DNA of 64,000 nucleotides from Daejeonella oryzae DSM 19973 (GTDB taxonomy: Bacteria; Bacteroidota; Bacteroidia; Sphingobacteriales; Sphingobacteriaceae). Location: NCBI RefSeq assembly GCF_000422945.1, contig NZ_AUHA01000002.1:1426001-1490000 (forward strand), given 5' to 3'. Below the pieces are notes generated by a model. It searched no databases, was not told where the DNA came from, and saw only the letters and a list, made by a program, of their open reading frames with translations. This document shows, piece by piece, positions 42,171 to 51,972 of this stretch (position 1 is its first letter; the number at the start of each line of letters is the position of its first letter). The position numbers and the translations under genes were made by a program.

Positions 42171-45100
42171 TTATTCCATCTGTCTGCCGCCAATAAATTT
42201 AGACTCCAGTGCTTTAAATTTACTTTGCAATTTTGCATTTAAAGCAGTCTGTCCGTTTTGTTCAGTAATTTTTACAAGCTCATTCATGATAGACATTCCA
42301 AGTTGAATATCCTGTTTTCCAAGATTTTCTTTAGTTTGAGAAATGGCATACATATAATTCAATTGATCCTCAATATAATCTGCGGTGCTTTCCGTAATCT
42401 GATTTCCTTTCTGAATATCTTTAAGTTTATAAAACAAATCGGCCATATAAAATTTGCGGATTGTAAAATTCAGAGAGAAGTTTTTGTTAGGAACAACTTC
42501 AAGACATTTGTCAAGAACTTTTTTGGCCTCCGCTGTACGACCTTGTTTGTATAAAGATTCTGCCAGGATATTGAAATTGTTTACGATCACCGCAATCATT
42601 CTTACAGACTCCGGATCCAGGTAAGCTGCATTTTTCATGTTTCCCCATTTGAATTTATTCATCATGTGGTCATACATTGCATCGGTATTGGTCAGTTCCT
42701 GACGTTGCTGAGTGCTGTCGGGAGCAGGTTGTTGCAAAGGAAGCAAGCGGTAAGCAAATCCCTCATTATACAGGTAATTATCTAATCCGATATAGTTATC
42801 AGAAGGAACAGTAATCGCAAAATAAACCGGACGCTTCCAGTTGTTATGAGCCAGGATATCAAAAATAGCCAGTTCGGTTTTTGTAACGTAATTCTTGTTG
42901 TAATTCCATTCCATCATCGGGGTTATTTGACTCTTCTGAGTTTCATTTACAGTATTTGTTGAAAGAACTACATTGGGATCTACAGTTAATTTGAAGCTTT
43001 TAGTCGGAAGGAAGTTTTCTTTTGATCCATCCTGATACGTTGCTTTGTCTGCATCATCTTCTGAAGTAAGAACATCAAACAGAGTTTTCAATTCTACTGC
43101 ACCCTGAACCTGATAATCCTGGTAGCCCAGAACATCCCTTACACCTTGTACAAATTTTTCATCGGGCATAGAGATTGGAAGTGCATCTGCCTGATTAACT
43201 TTCTTTTTCATCTGGCGGATATACCAGTCTGTTCCCAGTAAACTTAAATTCACTACACGCACATCTGGTCTGATATTTTCGACTTCCTGGGCATACCACA
43301 GCGGATAAGTATCATTATCTCCGTAGGTGAATAGAATAGCGTTAGGTGCACAAGACTCCAGATAATTGCTTGCCAGATCGCGGGCTGTGTATTTTTCAGA
43401 ACGATTATGATCATCCCAGCCATCTTTCGCCATCAGCACGGGCGCTGCTAATAAACCTAAAACTGTTGCGGTAATGGCAGCTGTTTTAGAATTGATTTTT
43501 TTACGAAGCAAATCGGCAATTCCCGCAACCCCCAAACCAATCCAGATCGCAAAAGCATAAAAAGATCCCGTATAGGCATAATCTCTTTCACGTGGTTGTA
43601 ATGGGTTTTGATTCAGATAAAGAACAATGGCTAAACCGGTGAAGAAAAATAATAAACCCACTATTCCCGCATCTTTTTGATTTCGCTTAAAATGCCAGAA
43701 AGCACCAATAATTCCCAGAATAAAAGGCAGGAAATAAAAACGGTTAAATGCTTTATTCTCGAGCTGACTCTGAGGTAGATCATTTTGGCCGCCTAAAAGC
43801 ATATTGTCTATAAAAGTGATTCCGCTAAGCCAGTTTCCATGTGTAAAATCTCCATGGCCCTGTTCATCATTTTGCCTGCCTATAAAATTCCATGCAAAAT
43901 AACGGGTGTACATAAAACTGGTTTGATAGCTTATCAAAAATCCAATGTTATCCATAAAGGTAGGAGACTGAGTTTCGGTCATACCCATCCAGTCTCGATA
44001 ATAACCTACATGCTGTCCGTCATCGCTGTACATTCTCGGCAGTAAGGTGTCCCGGTCATAAACACGCTCGAACTTACGACCTGCCTGCACATATTTATCT
44101 TTTCCTTTGCGATAAATCACATCACCTTGCTTGTTGTCTATTGGCTTTGAATCAAAATACTGGCCATATAATAATGGACGATCGCCATATTGTTCACGGT
44201 TTACATAGCTCAGTAAAGCAAATGCATTGTCCGGATCGCTGTTGTTTAATGTTGGATCTGCTTTAGCCCGGATTACGATCATGGCATAGGATCCATATCC
44301 TAAAATAATAAAAACGATTGAGATGAGAGCCAGGTTTAAAATCCGGCGTTTTTGACGGATTTTAATCAGATATTCAAGACCGGCTAATAAAATTGCAGAA
44401 ACTATCATTCCGCCAATTCCACCGCCAATGGTCATAAGGGCTACAAAAGAAGCTACAGCTGCAATTAAATAAGTGCGTTTTGGATTAATAGTATATAATA
44501 TACCGGATGTAAGTGCAATAATCAGAAGTATGGCAAAGAAAGTAACTCCAGATCCGAACCCTAAGCCCAAGGTGTTCACGAAGAACAGATCAGAATAAGC
44601 GGCAAATTTAACCAGATACTGAACAATTCCGTACTGGATAAAAGCCAGAATAACAATACCTACAAAAAGCGCCAGAATTGTTCCGCCGGAAGTTCGTGTT
44701 TTAGCTCTTCGGAAATAATAAACCAGAGCAATAGCGGGAATCGCCAATAAATTTAACAAATGGACACCTATAGATAAGCCCATAACGTAGGCAATGAAAA
44801 TTAACCATCTGTCTGCAAAGGGTTCGTCAGCATGAGCATCCCATTTTAAAATTGCCCAGAAGACAATTGCTGTACATAATGAGGAAAGGGCGTAAACCTC
44901 AGCCTCTACCGCCGAAAACCAAAATGAATCTGAAAATGTATAAGCCAATGCGCCAACCAACCCGGAACCCATGATAATAACTAATTGGGAAGTTGACACC
45001 TTTTCTACAGGTTTTACCAATACTTTTTTTGCTAAAGCAGTAATGGTCCAGAATAAAAACAGAATGGTTGCGGCACTTGCAAGTGCTGAACTCATATTTA

Positions 45101-45332
45101 CCCAATAAGCTACCCTACTTAAGTCGTCTCCGGCTATCAATGAAAATATTCTGCCAATCATTAAGAAAAGGGGAGCACCCGGCTGGTGCACAACCTGTAA
45201 TTTAAAAGCGGCAGAAATAAACTCTCCGCAATCCCAAAAGCTTGCGGTAGGTTCCAATGTTAAGGTGTAAACAATCGCGGCTACAACAAATGTTGTCCAA
45301 CCTAAAATGTTATTTATTTTCTGGTAATTCAT
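42171..45332 (-). CDS. DUF2723 family membrane protein (GT-C-like)
   Basis: A 1,053-residue integral membrane protein from ATG 45332 (MNYQKINNILGW); the frame extends 29 codons further but those are AT-rich leader. The first ~300 residues include TLEPTASFWDCGEFISAAF, HQPGAPLFLMIGRIF and GLSIGVHLLNLLAIPA, the DUF2723 signature with the acidic loop typical of GT-C glycosyltransferases. More helices run to about residue 690, then a soluble domain ends in a helical, TPR-like part (about 930-1,040). In Bacteroidetes these proteins are thought to be protein O-mannosyltransferase-like. Monogenic, divergent from tRNA-Gln. Confidence 0.88.
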   Translation of the reverse strand: MNYQKINNILGWTTFVVAAIVYTLTLEPTASFWDCGEFISAAFKLQVVHQPGAPLFLMIGRIFSLIAGDDLSRVAYWVNMSSALASAATILFLFWTITALAKKVLVKPVEKVSTSQLVIIMGSGLVGALAYTFSDSFWFSAVEAEVYALSSLCTAIVFWAILKWDAHADEPFADRWLIFIAYVMGLSIGVHLLNLLAIPAIALVYYFRRAKTRTSGGTILALFVGIVILAFIQYGIVQYLVKFAAYSDLFFVNTLGLGFGSGVTFFAILLIIALTSGILYTINPKRTYLIAAVASFVALMTIGGGIGGMIVSAILLAGLEYLIKIRQKRRILNLALISIVFIILGYGSYAMIVIRAKADPTLNNSDPDNAFALLSYVNREQYGDRPLLYGQYFDSKPIDNKQGDVIYRKGKDKYVQAGRKFERVYDRDTLLPRMYSDDGQHVGYYRDWMGMTETQSPTFMDNIGFLISYQTSFMYTRYFAWNFIGRQNDEQGHGDFTHGNWLSGITFIDNMLLGGQNDLPQSQLENKAFNRFYFLPFILGIIGAFWHFKRNQKDAGIVGLLFFFTGLAIVLYLNQNPLQPRERDYAYTGSFYAFAIWIGLGVAGIADLLRKKINSKTAAITATVLGLLAAPVLMAKDGWDDHNRSEKYTARDLASNYLESCAPNAILFTYGDNDTYPLWYAQEVENIRPDVRVVNLSLLGTDWYIRQMKKKVNQADALPISMPDEKFVQGVRDVLGYQDYQVQGAVELKTLFDVLTSEDDADKATYQDGSKENFLPTKSFKLTVDPNVVLSTNTVNETQKSQITPMMEWNYNKNYVTKTELAIFDILAHNNWKRPVYFAITVPSDNYIGLDNYLYNEGFAYRLLPLQQPAPDSTQQRQELTNTDAMYDHMMNKFKWGNMKNAAYLDPESVRMIAVIVNNFNILAESLYKQGRTAEAKKVLDKCLEVVPNKNFSLNFTIRKFYMADLFYKLKDIQKGNQITESTADYIEDQLNYMYAISQTKENLGKQDIQLGMSIMNELVKITEQNGQTALNAKLQSKFKALESKFIGGRQME

Positions 45333-45473
45333 TGTTTGGGGTTGTCTTTTAAGAAAAATTTGCTGCCGAAAATAGTGAATACAATTGATAAATTGGAAAT
45401 CTTGCTTTTCATTTAACACAATTTAACCGCTCTGTCAGGCAGTTAAAGAAATTTTAAAAAAAAATAAAATTGA

Positions 45474-45505
45474 TTTGCAGGATATACTATATCCCGCTAT
45501 ATTTG
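45474..45505 (+). promoter_or_regulatory. Promoter for tRNA-Gln (Bacteroidetes -33/-7)
   Basis: TTTG at 45474-45477, 20 bases, then TATATTTG at 45498-45505: a full match to the Bacteroidetes consensus. It lies about 40 bases before the tRNA and may also serve prs. Confidence 0.8.
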
Positions 45506-45545
45506 CATTCCATTTCAAAAGGACGTTAGCCCTTAGATTTAGAAT

Positions 45546-45616
45546 TGCCCGATAGTATAAAGGTAGTACAACTGTTTTTGGTGCAGTTTGTCTAGGTTCG
45601 AATCCTGGTCGGGCAA
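45546..45616 (+). tRNA. tRNA-Gln (anticodon TTG)
   Basis: Acceptor TGCCCGA/TCGGGCA, D arm with AGTATAAAGGTAGTAC, anticodon stem ACTGT/GCAGT with TTG at 45578-45580, T arm GGTTCGAATCC, discriminator A. CCA is not encoded. prs follows 65 bases later. Confidence 0.95.
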
Positions 45617-45681
45617 CAATAAGGATTTCGGATTGAGCATTTCAATCCGAATTTTTTTTAATCCTATTACTCCCGAGCGCC

Positions 45682-46626
45682 ATGCCCTTGTCTTTCAATC
45701 CCGTAAAATTATTTGCCGGTTCCGGAACTACAGTACTCGCAGAAAATATTGCCAGAGCTTATGGTAAAGATCTTGGAGATATAACTATTTCCAGATTTAG
45801 TGATGGGGAATTTCAGCCGCATTTTAATGAAACTGTTAGGGGATGTGATATTTTTTTAATTCAATCTACCAATCAGCCTAATGATAATCTGGTTGAACTT
45901 TTATTAATGACGGATGCAGCAAAGCGTGCTTCTGCTCATTACATTACGGTAGTTATTCCTTATTTCGGTTTAGCCCGTCAGGATCGGAAAGATAAACCCA
46001 GGGTTGCTATCGGAGCTAAATTAATGGCTAATCTGATCACCGCTTCAGGTGCACACCGTATTATGACTATGGATTTGCATGCTGCTCAGATTCAGGGATT
46101 TTTTGATATTCCTGTTGATCATCTGGATGCATCAGTAATTTTTGTGCCGCATATTAAGGCATTGAATTTACCAAATCTTACCATTGCTTCACCAGATATG
46201 GGCGGATCTTACAGAGCTCGTACATTTGCAAAGTTTTTTAATGCAGAGGTTGTTATTTGTGATAAACGCCGTAAACGTGCTAATGAAATTGAGTCAATGT
46301 CCATCATCGGTGATGTAACCGGTCAGGATATTGTATTGATTGATGATATTTGCGATACAGCAGGAACTTTAGCGAAAGCAGCGGGCTTAATAATGGAGAA
46401 TGGTGCTAACAGCGTGAGAGCGGTTTGTACACATCCTGTTTTATCCGGAAAGGCAATTGAAACAATTGAAAACTCGGCTTTAGCTGAATTAATAGTTACC
46501 GATACCATTCCTTTGAAGCAACAGAGTCCTAAAATAAAAGTATTGTCAACAGCAGATTTGTTTGCAAGAGCAATTGCGAATGTAAACGAACACGGCTCTA
46601 TAAGCGAGCTGTTCAGAGTTGATTAA
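45682..46626 (+). CDS. prs: Ribose-phosphate pyrophosphokinase
   Basis: Makes PRPP from ribose 5-phosphate and ATP for nucleotide, His and Trp synthesis. The 314 residues have the class I features: FSDGEF, FLIQSTNQPND, YFGLARQDRKD, MTMDLHAAQIQGFF, the flexible-loop region CDKRRKRANE, and the PRPP-binding DIVLIDDICDTAGT. Normal length. It is followed by a weak hairpin and then by the L25 gene. Confidence 0.96.
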   Translation: MPLSFNPVKLFAGSGTTVLAENIARAYGKDLGDITISRFSDGEFQPHFNETVRGCDIFLIQSTNQPNDNLVELLLMTDAAKRASAHYITVVIPYFGLARQDRKDKPRVAIGAKLMANLITASGAHRIMTMDLHAAQIQGFFDIPVDHLDASVIFVPHIKALNLPNLTIASPDMGGSYRARTFAKFFNAEVVICDKRRKRANEIESMSIIGDVTGQDIVLIDDICDTAGTLAKAAGLIMENGANSVRAVCTHPVLSGKAIETIENSALAELIVTDTIPLKQQSPKIKVLSTADLFARAIANVNEHGSISELFRVD

Positions 46627-46645
46627 ACAGGAAAAAAGTTAAAAG

Positions 46646-46670
46646 AATCAGGAATATAAATTCTGATTTT
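46646..46670 (+). terminator. Weak hairpin between prs and rplY
   Basis: AATCAGGAAT and ATTCTGATT pair with one bulged base, followed by TTTTAAAAA. It may be an attenuating terminator; read-through to rplY is likely. Confidence 0.35.
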
Positions 46671-46705
46671 TAAAAAGAGAATACAAACAATTAAATAAAT
46701 AAATA

Positions 46706-47281
46706 ATGAAATCAATTGCAATTAGCGGTTCTCCAAGAGAGAACGTAGGGAAAAGAGACGCTAAGGAATTGCGTTACCAGGGATTGGTACCAGCAGTTCT
46801 TTACGGTGGTAAAAATCAAATCCACTTTGCCGTTTCAGCATCTGATTTGAAAGGTTTGGTTTACACACCAGATGTTCAATTCGTTGATCTTGATGTAGCG
46901 GGTGTTAAAACTCAGGCTATCATTCAGGATGTGCATTTTCATCCATTAACTGATCTTCCTCTACATGTTGACTTTTTAGAGTTAAACGATGAGAAACCAG
47001 TTGTTATGGAAATTCCGGTAAAATTAACCGGTGTATCTCCGGGTGTAAAAATTGGTGGTAAATTAGTTCAGAAGTTACGTAAGCTGCGTGTTAAATCTTT
47101 GCCAAAAGATATGCCTCAGAGTGTTGAAGTTAACATCGGCAAACTTGATGTTGGTAAATCAGTAGGTGTTAATGAATTGAAATTTGATAATTTCAAAATT
47201 ATGAACAACCCTGATGATACAATCGTTTCTGTAACAATGTCTCGTGCATTGAAGCAAGCTGAAAACGAAGGCAAAAAATAA
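46706..47281 (+). CDS. rplY: 50S ribosomal protein L25/general stress protein Ctc
   Basis: A 191-residue CTC-form L25 that binds 5S rRNA. The N-terminal RNA-binding part has SGSPRENVGKRDAKELR, VPAVLYGG and VDLDV; the C-terminal TL5-like part has LPLHVDFLELNDEKPV, PVKLTGVSPGVKIGGKL and VSVTMSRA. Longer than the 94-residue E. coli L25, as usual in Bacteroidetes. prs-ctc-pth order is a common bacterial arrangement. Confidence 0.95.
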   Translation: MKSIAISGSPRENVGKRDAKELRYQGLVPAVLYGGKNQIHFAVSASDLKGLVYTPDVQFVDLDVAGVKTQAIIQDVHFHPLTDLPLHVDFLELNDEKPVVMEIPVKLTGVSPGVKIGGKLVQKLRKLRVKSLPKDMPQSVEVNIGKLDVGKSVGVNELKFDNFKIMNNPDDTIVSVTMSRALKQAENEGKK

Positions 47282-47322
47282 TTTGTTGATTGCACAGATT
47301 GTGTAAATTACAATGATAAATG

Positions 47323-47356
47323 GCAGTACAGAATTATTCTGTACTGCTTTTTTTTT
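47323..47356 (+). terminator. Strong terminator after rplY
   Basis: GCAGTACAGAA and TTCTGTACTGC form a perfect 11-bp stem around TTA, followed by nine T. It separates rplY from pth. Confidence 0.9.
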
Positions 47357-47388
47357 AATTTATCTTTTATCCTATATAAATACCTTTT

Positions 47389-47949
47389 ATGAAATACTTG
47401 ATTGTAGGCCTGGGAAATATTGGTCCTGAATATGCTGATACTCGACATAACATTGGGTTTATAATAGTGGATGAAATGGCCCGCCGTGCCAGGGAATCGT
47501 TTCATAACATGCGTCTGGCGTATTACACGGAGCTGAGTCATAAGGGCAAAAAAATACATTTAATTAAACCTACCACTTTCATGAATTTAAGTGGTAAAGC
47601 GGTTAATTACTGGATGCAGGAATTAAAAATTCCGGTTGAGAATGTATTAATTATTGTGGATGATCTGGCCTTGCCATTTGGCACTATTCGTTTAAAACCC
47701 AAGGGAAGTGCCGCCGGTCATAATGGTTTAAGAAGTATTGAAGCAGTTCTTGGAAGATCCGATTATCCAAGGCTCAGATTTGGTATCGGTGATAATTATC
47801 CTAAAGGCCGGCAGGTTGATTATGTATTATCCGGATTTGATAAAGAAGAACTACTGGATTTACCGGCATTAACGGATCGTTGTATAGAAATTATCGAAAG
47901 TTTCGTGAGTGCAGGAGCTGAATTAACCATGACCAGATTTAATAAATAA
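47389..47949 (+). CDS. pth: Peptidyl-tRNA hydrolase
   Basis: Releases peptides from peptidyl-tRNA that drops off ribosomes. The 186 residues show the N-terminal GLGNIGPEYADTRHNIGF (catalytic His in RHNIGF), KPTTFMNLSG, IIVDDLALPFG (catalytic Asp) and AAGHNGLRSI. Normal length. The ArsC-like gene begins 4 bases after its stop, so the two are coupled. Confidence 0.95.
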   Translation: MKYLIVGLGNIGPEYADTRHNIGFIIVDEMARRARESFHNMRLAYYTELSHKGKKIHLIKPTTFMNLSGKAVNYWMQELKIPVENVLIIVDDLALPFGTIRLKPKGSAAGHNGLRSIEAVLGRSDYPRLRFGIGDNYPKGRQVDYVLSGFDKEELLDLPALTDRCIEIIESFVSAGAELTMTRFNK

Positions 47950-47953
47950 TGTG

Positions 47954-48301
47954 ATGAAAGTTTACGGAATCAAAAACTGTAATACAGTTAGCAAAACAAT
48001 AACCTGGCTCAATGAAAATAATATTGAATTTGAGTTCCATGATTACAAGAAATCAGGCATCAGCGAAAGCAAATTAAAGGAATGGGCAGATCAGGTCGGC
48101 TGGGAAGCATTGATTAATAAAAGAGGGACTACCTGGAAAAAGCTAGATGCGGAAACTCAGATTTCCATCGTATCTCCTGAAACCGCATTTGCGGTCATAG
48201 TACAAAAAACAAGTTTAATTAAGCGCCCAATTCTGGAAACATCAAAAGGCATCCTGCTTGGTTTCGAGGAGTCTGTTTACCGGAAAGAGTTAATTGGCTA
48301 A
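47954..48301 (+). CDS. ArsC/Spx-like thioredoxin-fold protein
   Basis: 115 residues from ATG 47954; a GTG one codon upstream is possible. It starts MKVYGIKNCNTVSKTI, with Cys9 in the ArsC-family NCNT position, then FEFHDYKKSGI, WEALINKRGTTWKKLD and IKRPILETSKGILLGF. This is the YffB/Spx branch of the ArsC family, a putative glutathione- or thioredoxin-dependent reductase. True arsenate reduction is not supported: there are no ars genes nearby. Confidence 0.85.
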   Translation: MKVYGIKNCNTVSKTITWLNENNIEFEFHDYKKSGISESKLKEWADQVGWEALINKRGTTWKKLDAETQISIVSPETAFAVIVQKTSLIKRPILETSKGILLGFEESVYRKELIG

Positions 48302-48325
48302 TGCTTTACCGGTTCTTTTTATTAA

Positions 48326-48348
48326 AAGTTGAATTGATTATTCAACTT
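48326..48348. terminator. Hairpin between convergent ArsC-like and helicase genes
   Basis: AAGTTGAAT and ATTCAACTT form a perfect 9-bp stem around TGATT. The helicase stop codon lies within it. The T tail is poor on both strands, so its role as terminator is uncertain. Confidence 0.4.
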
Positions 48349-50803
48349 CTGCATTAATAAATGCAAGATGATTCATCACAGCTTTTAAATCTCCGTAAGA
48401 AATATCATCTCCTAAGGCGGATTTTATTTCATTACTGCCTGCACCCGGATGCTGAATGATGTAGGCCATAATTCTGGCAACTTTTAGTTTTGAAACAATA
48501 TCGAATATAGAGATTTCTCCGCTACTTATGAAATGCGCTAAATGACCTTCTATGGTTGCGGTTGTAAACCCACGTTCAGAAGCTATTTCCGCAATTGATT
48601 TCCCTTCTTTATACAAATCAAATGAAAGTTTTTTAGTGTCAATTTTAATTTTTTCCGCTTTTAAAGGAATCATCATTGCAGTCCGCTGTATATCATTATC
48701 CTCGCAATAATCATTAATCAATTTCATTATTTGTGAGCCATATTGCTTCACTTTTGTTTTTCCAATACCCTTAACAGATCCAAGTTCATCCAGATTTGAT
48801 GGTAATTTTTTTACCAGTTCTTCAAGGGCCTTTTGTGGCAATACCATATAAACCGGCAAATCGTTCTCTTCAGCCAAATTATCCCTCCATCTTTTAAGTT
48901 CAGTATAAAGTTTTGGGTGAGCTATATCAGAAGGGGATTTAACCGTTCTTATTTGTTTATTATTTTTTGACTTCTCCGAGTAATCTATTTCTGCATTTGC
49001 TGTAGTTTGAAGATAGGAGAGAGTAGAAAAACCGTTTTGGCAAACCTTCATACCTGCCATCTTTACAAAAGCCTCTTTTTGCAAAGTAGCCATCGCTTCG
49101 GTTATACTTGCTTGTACAGCTTTATTGTCGCTATCTATATTGATTTTTTGCGAAGTCAGATAAATCCCGGTTTCAATTTTCTCATGAAAATAGGAGCATG
49201 CCTTTTTTAATCTTTCCTGCAGTTCCGTGTTTTCTTCAGGCATATCTTCAGAAATTAACAGGTTTCCGAGCTGCTTTTTAAAGATATTTGCAACAGTATA
49301 AATTTCTTTTTCTGAATTGAGGTGCAAGGTATTTAATTCGTTTATAAGTGTTGCAGGCAGCGAGGGATGATGATCTTCAGCCAATTTCCTGCAATGATAA
49401 TAGCGTGATTTGATAGAGGTAAAATCAAATAACTGATATAATAAGGATTGCTGAAAAGCAATTTTAGAATCCTGCAAATGCTGCTCGCCCGGGGCATTTT
49501 TGTCTGCATTTTTGGTGTATTCAGCAACCGTTCCATCTGTTTTTACACTATTAAAAGAAATTGGCGAACGCAGCACCATTCCTTCAAAACTTTTACATCG
49601 GCTTAAAGCAACATAAACCTGCCCGTGTGCAAAGGCTGCGTTTGCATCAATAATTGCTTTTTCAAAAGTTAAACCCTGACTTTTATGGATTGTTATCGCC
49701 CAGGCTAACTTAAGCGGATATTGTGTAAAGCTGCCAATTATCTGCTCCTCAACCTCTTTGGTTTGTGTATTAAGAGTGTATTTAATATTAGTCCAGTCAA
49801 GAGGTTCAACCTTAATTACGTGTAAATCTCCGGGGCACTTAACATAAATAATTTCATTCTCAATTTTAAGCACCCGGCCAATTTTACCATTGTAAAATAA
49901 CCGTTCCCGGGATGGATCGTTTTTAACAAACATTACCTGTGACCCTATTTTCAATTCTAGCTCTGCAATTGTGGGATATGTATATTCAGGAAAGTCATCC
50001 CGGATAACTGCACTAAAAGTGTATACCGGTTTATTGATCTCTTTGAGCTTTACTTCATTAATCTGCTGCGCCGATTGATTGTGTGTTGTTAAGGTAATAT
50101 ATCCCTCATCATCCGCAGGTTTAAAATCTGGAATGTAGCGCTGATTGAGCTGTTGTAAAATATTTGCATCAATATTATTCTGACGAACGCTGTTTAACAA
50201 ATCAATAAAATACGTATCAGACTGTCGGTAAATATGTTTAAGCTCAATACTTACCGGCAATGTCTTTTGCAAGGCCTTACTGCTGAAGAAATACATATTA
50301 GGATAAAAATCTTTCAGGATTCTCCATTCTTCATCTTTAACTACCGGCGAGAGCTGATGCAAATCTCCAATCATTAATAATTGCACTCCGCCAAAGGGTT
50401 TGTTTGGATTCTTATAGCGCTTTAGTATCTCATCCATGTTATCCAAAGTATCGGCACGCACCATGCTTATTTCATCGATCACCAATAAATCCAGACTGCG
50501 GATGAGGTTGATTTTGTCGCGATTAAATCTTTTCTGTCTTTGCGCATTATCATTTGCCAATCCTGCACCTTCTGCAACGTAAGGACCAAACGGCATTTGA
50601 AAAAAAGAATGGATAGTTACTCCGCCGGCGTTAATTGCTGCAACCCCGGTTGGCGCAACAATAGCCATTCGTTTAGGCGATGACTTTTTTAAATTGTGTA
50701 GGAAAGTGGTTTTTCCGGTTCCAGCCTTTCCCGTAAGGAAAATGTTCCGGTCTGTAAACGTCACAAAATTATATGCCAGATTCAGCTGGAGATTGGAATT
50801 CAT
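48338..50803 (-). CDS. Pif1-like helicase with HRDC and C-terminal winged helix
   Basis: An 821-residue SF1B helicase. The Pif1 core has Walker A GKAGTGKTTF (residues 25-34), PTGVAAINAGG, LLVIDEISMVRADTLD (Walker B), GGVQLLMIGDLHQLSPV and the motif VI region FAHGQVYVALSRCKSFEGM (about 395-415). After a variable linker there is an HRDC domain (about 626-700: LKRWRDNLAEENDLPVYMVL) and a helix-turn-helix of RQC type (about 725-800: YKEGKSIAEIASERGFTTAT). This joining of a Pif1 core to RecQ-type accessory domains is typical for Bacteroidetes. Probably acts at G-quadruplexes or stalled forks. Single gene. Confidence 0.9.
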   Translation of the reverse strand: MNSNLQLNLAYNFVTFTDRNIFLTGKAGTGKTTFLHNLKKSSPKRMAIVAPTGVAAINAGGVTIHSFFQMPFGPYVAEGAGLANDNAQRQKRFNRDKINLIRSLDLLVIDEISMVRADTLDNMDEILKRYKNPNKPFGGVQLLMIGDLHQLSPVVKDEEWRILKDFYPNMYFFSSKALQKTLPVSIELKHIYRQSDTYFIDLLNSVRQNNIDANILQQLNQRYIPDFKPADDEGYITLTTHNQSAQQINEVKLKEINKPVYTFSAVIRDDFPEYTYPTIAELELKIGSQVMFVKNDPSRERLFYNGKIGRVLKIENEIIYVKCPGDLHVIKVEPLDWTNIKYTLNTQTKEVEEQIIGSFTQYPLKLAWAITIHKSQGLTFEKAIIDANAAFAHGQVYVALSRCKSFEGMVLRSPISFNSVKTDGTVAEYTKNADKNAPGEQHLQDSKIAFQQSLLYQLFDFTSIKSRYYHCRKLAEDHHPSLPATLINELNTLHLNSEKEIYTVANIFKKQLGNLLISEDMPEENTELQERLKKACSYFHEKIETGIYLTSQKINIDSDNKAVQASITEAMATLQKEAFVKMAGMKVCQNGFSTLSYLQTTANAEIDYSEKSKNNKQIRTVKSPSDIAHPKLYTELKRWRDNLAEENDLPVYMVLPQKALEELVKKLPSNLDELGSVKGIGKTKVKQYGSQIMKLINDYCEDNDIQRTAMMIPLKAEKIKIDTKKLSFDLYKEGKSIAEIASERGFTTATIEGHLAHFISSGEISIFDIVSKLKVARIMAYIIQHPGAGSNEIKSALGDDISYGDLKAVMNHLAFINAEVE

Positions 50804-50988
50804 TATCTTAGTTTTTATAGATTAGTTGTTAAATTAAACTGTTTATTAATTACAGGAACTGATATAATCTCCGGATGGAGTTAATATTAATTTAAGAACT
50901 TTTAGCTTATCATTCTTGTTGGTACGCTCATTATTTATAGTCCACCGATGGAAATCTTAATCCAGGCTAAATAAATAAATCCCAACCT

Positions 50989-51020
50989 CTTGATTATCAC
51001 AAATTAAGTTTCTACTTTTG
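50989..51020 (+). promoter_or_regulatory. Promoter of the str operon (rpsL-rpsG-fusA-rpsJ)
   Basis: CTTG at 50989-50992, then 20 bases, then TACTTTTG at 51013-51020, matching the Bacteroidetes -33/-7 pattern. It lies 45 bases before the rpsL ATG. Confidence 0.75.
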
Positions 51021-51065
51021 CAGTCCCTTAAATAAGGATAAAACTATAAACAATAAAAGGAAAAA

Positions 51066-51479
51066 ATGCCTACTATCCAACAATTAGTTAGAAAAGGTAG
51101 AGTAGCTCTGGTTGACAAGAGTAAGTCACCAGCGTTGGACAGCTGTCCACAGCGAAGAGGAGTGTGCACCCGTGTGTATACCACTACCCCTAAAAAACCA
51201 AACTCAGCAATGCGTAAAGTTGCACGTGTGCGCTTAACCAACGGAAAAGAAGTGAATGCTTACATTCCGGGTGAAGGTCACAACTTGCAGGAACACTCTA
51301 TCGTGTTAATCCGTGGTGGTCGTGTTAAAGATTTACCAGGTGTGCGTTACCACATCATCCGTGGTGCATTAGATACTTCAGGCGTTGCCGGTCGTAATCA
51401 GCGTCGTTCTAAATACGGAACTAAAAAACCAAAACCAGGTCAGGTAGCAGCAGCTCCAACCAAGGGTAAAAAGAAATAA
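51066..51479 (+). CDS. rpsL: 30S ribosomal protein S12
   Basis: The 137-residue S12 of the decoding centre. It starts [12 protein letters not shown] and has the conserved loops [12 protein letters not shown] and [14 protein letters not shown]. Both Lys residues whose change gives streptomycin resistance in other species are present, so it reads as wild type. A C-terminal Lys/Pro-rich tail makes it slightly longer than in E. coli. First gene of the str operon. Confidence 0.98.
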   Translation: MPTIQQLVRKGRVALVDKSKSPALDSCPQRRGVCTRVYTTTPKKPNSAMRKVARVRLTNGKEVNAYIPGEGHNLQEHSIVLIRGGRVKDLPGVRYHIIRGALDTSGVAGRNQRRSKYGTKKPKPGQVAAAPTKGKKK

Positions 51480-51494
51480 ACGGAGGAAAGCAAC

Positions 51495-51962
51495 ATGAGA
51501 AAGTCAAAACCAAAAAAGAGAATCATCCTGCCAGATCCAAAGTTTAACGACGTAATGGTAACCAGGTTTGTAAATAACATGATGTATGATGGAAAGAAAT
51601 CCATTGCATACAGCATTTTTTACGATGCAGTAGAATTAATAGAGAAAAAAACCAGCGAAAGCGGTTTGGAGGCTTGGAAAAAAGCTTTGAATAATGTAAT
51701 GCCGGCAGTTGAGGTTAAATCTCGTCGTGTGGGTGGTGCAAATTTCCAGGTTCCAACAGAAGTTCGTCCGGAGCGTAAAATTGCTTTGGGAATGAAATGG
51801 TTGATTAACTATTCGCGTAAGCGTGGTGAAAAAACCATGATGGAGAAATTAGCCGGTGAAATTATTTCTGCTTCTAAAGGCGAAGGTGCCGCAGTGAAAA
51901 AGAAAGAAGATACCCATAAAATGGCTGAAGCGAACAAAGCGTTCTCTCACTTCAGATTCTAA
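51495..51962 (+). CDS. rpsG: 30S ribosomal protein S7
   Basis: 155 residues starting MRKSKPKKR, with [35 protein letters not shown] and [18 protein letters not shown], the classical S7 motifs. It nucleates assembly of the 30S head. 15 bases after rpsL and 10 bases before fusA. Confidence 0.98.
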   Translation: MRKSKPKKRIILPDPKFNDVMVTRFVNNMMYDGKKSIAYSIFYDAVELIEKKTSESGLEAWKKALNNVMPAVEVKSRRVGGANFQVPTEVRPERKIALGMKWLINYSRKRGEKTMMEKLAGEIISASKGEGAAVKKKEDTHKMAEANKAFSHFRF

Positions 51963-51972
51963 TTAAAATATA

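Noticed and set aside
47954-48301. Arsenate reductase as a functional name.
   Set aside because: Only the family fold and one Cys are supported; no arsenic-resistance genes are nearby and the YffB/Spx-like branch is a better fit.
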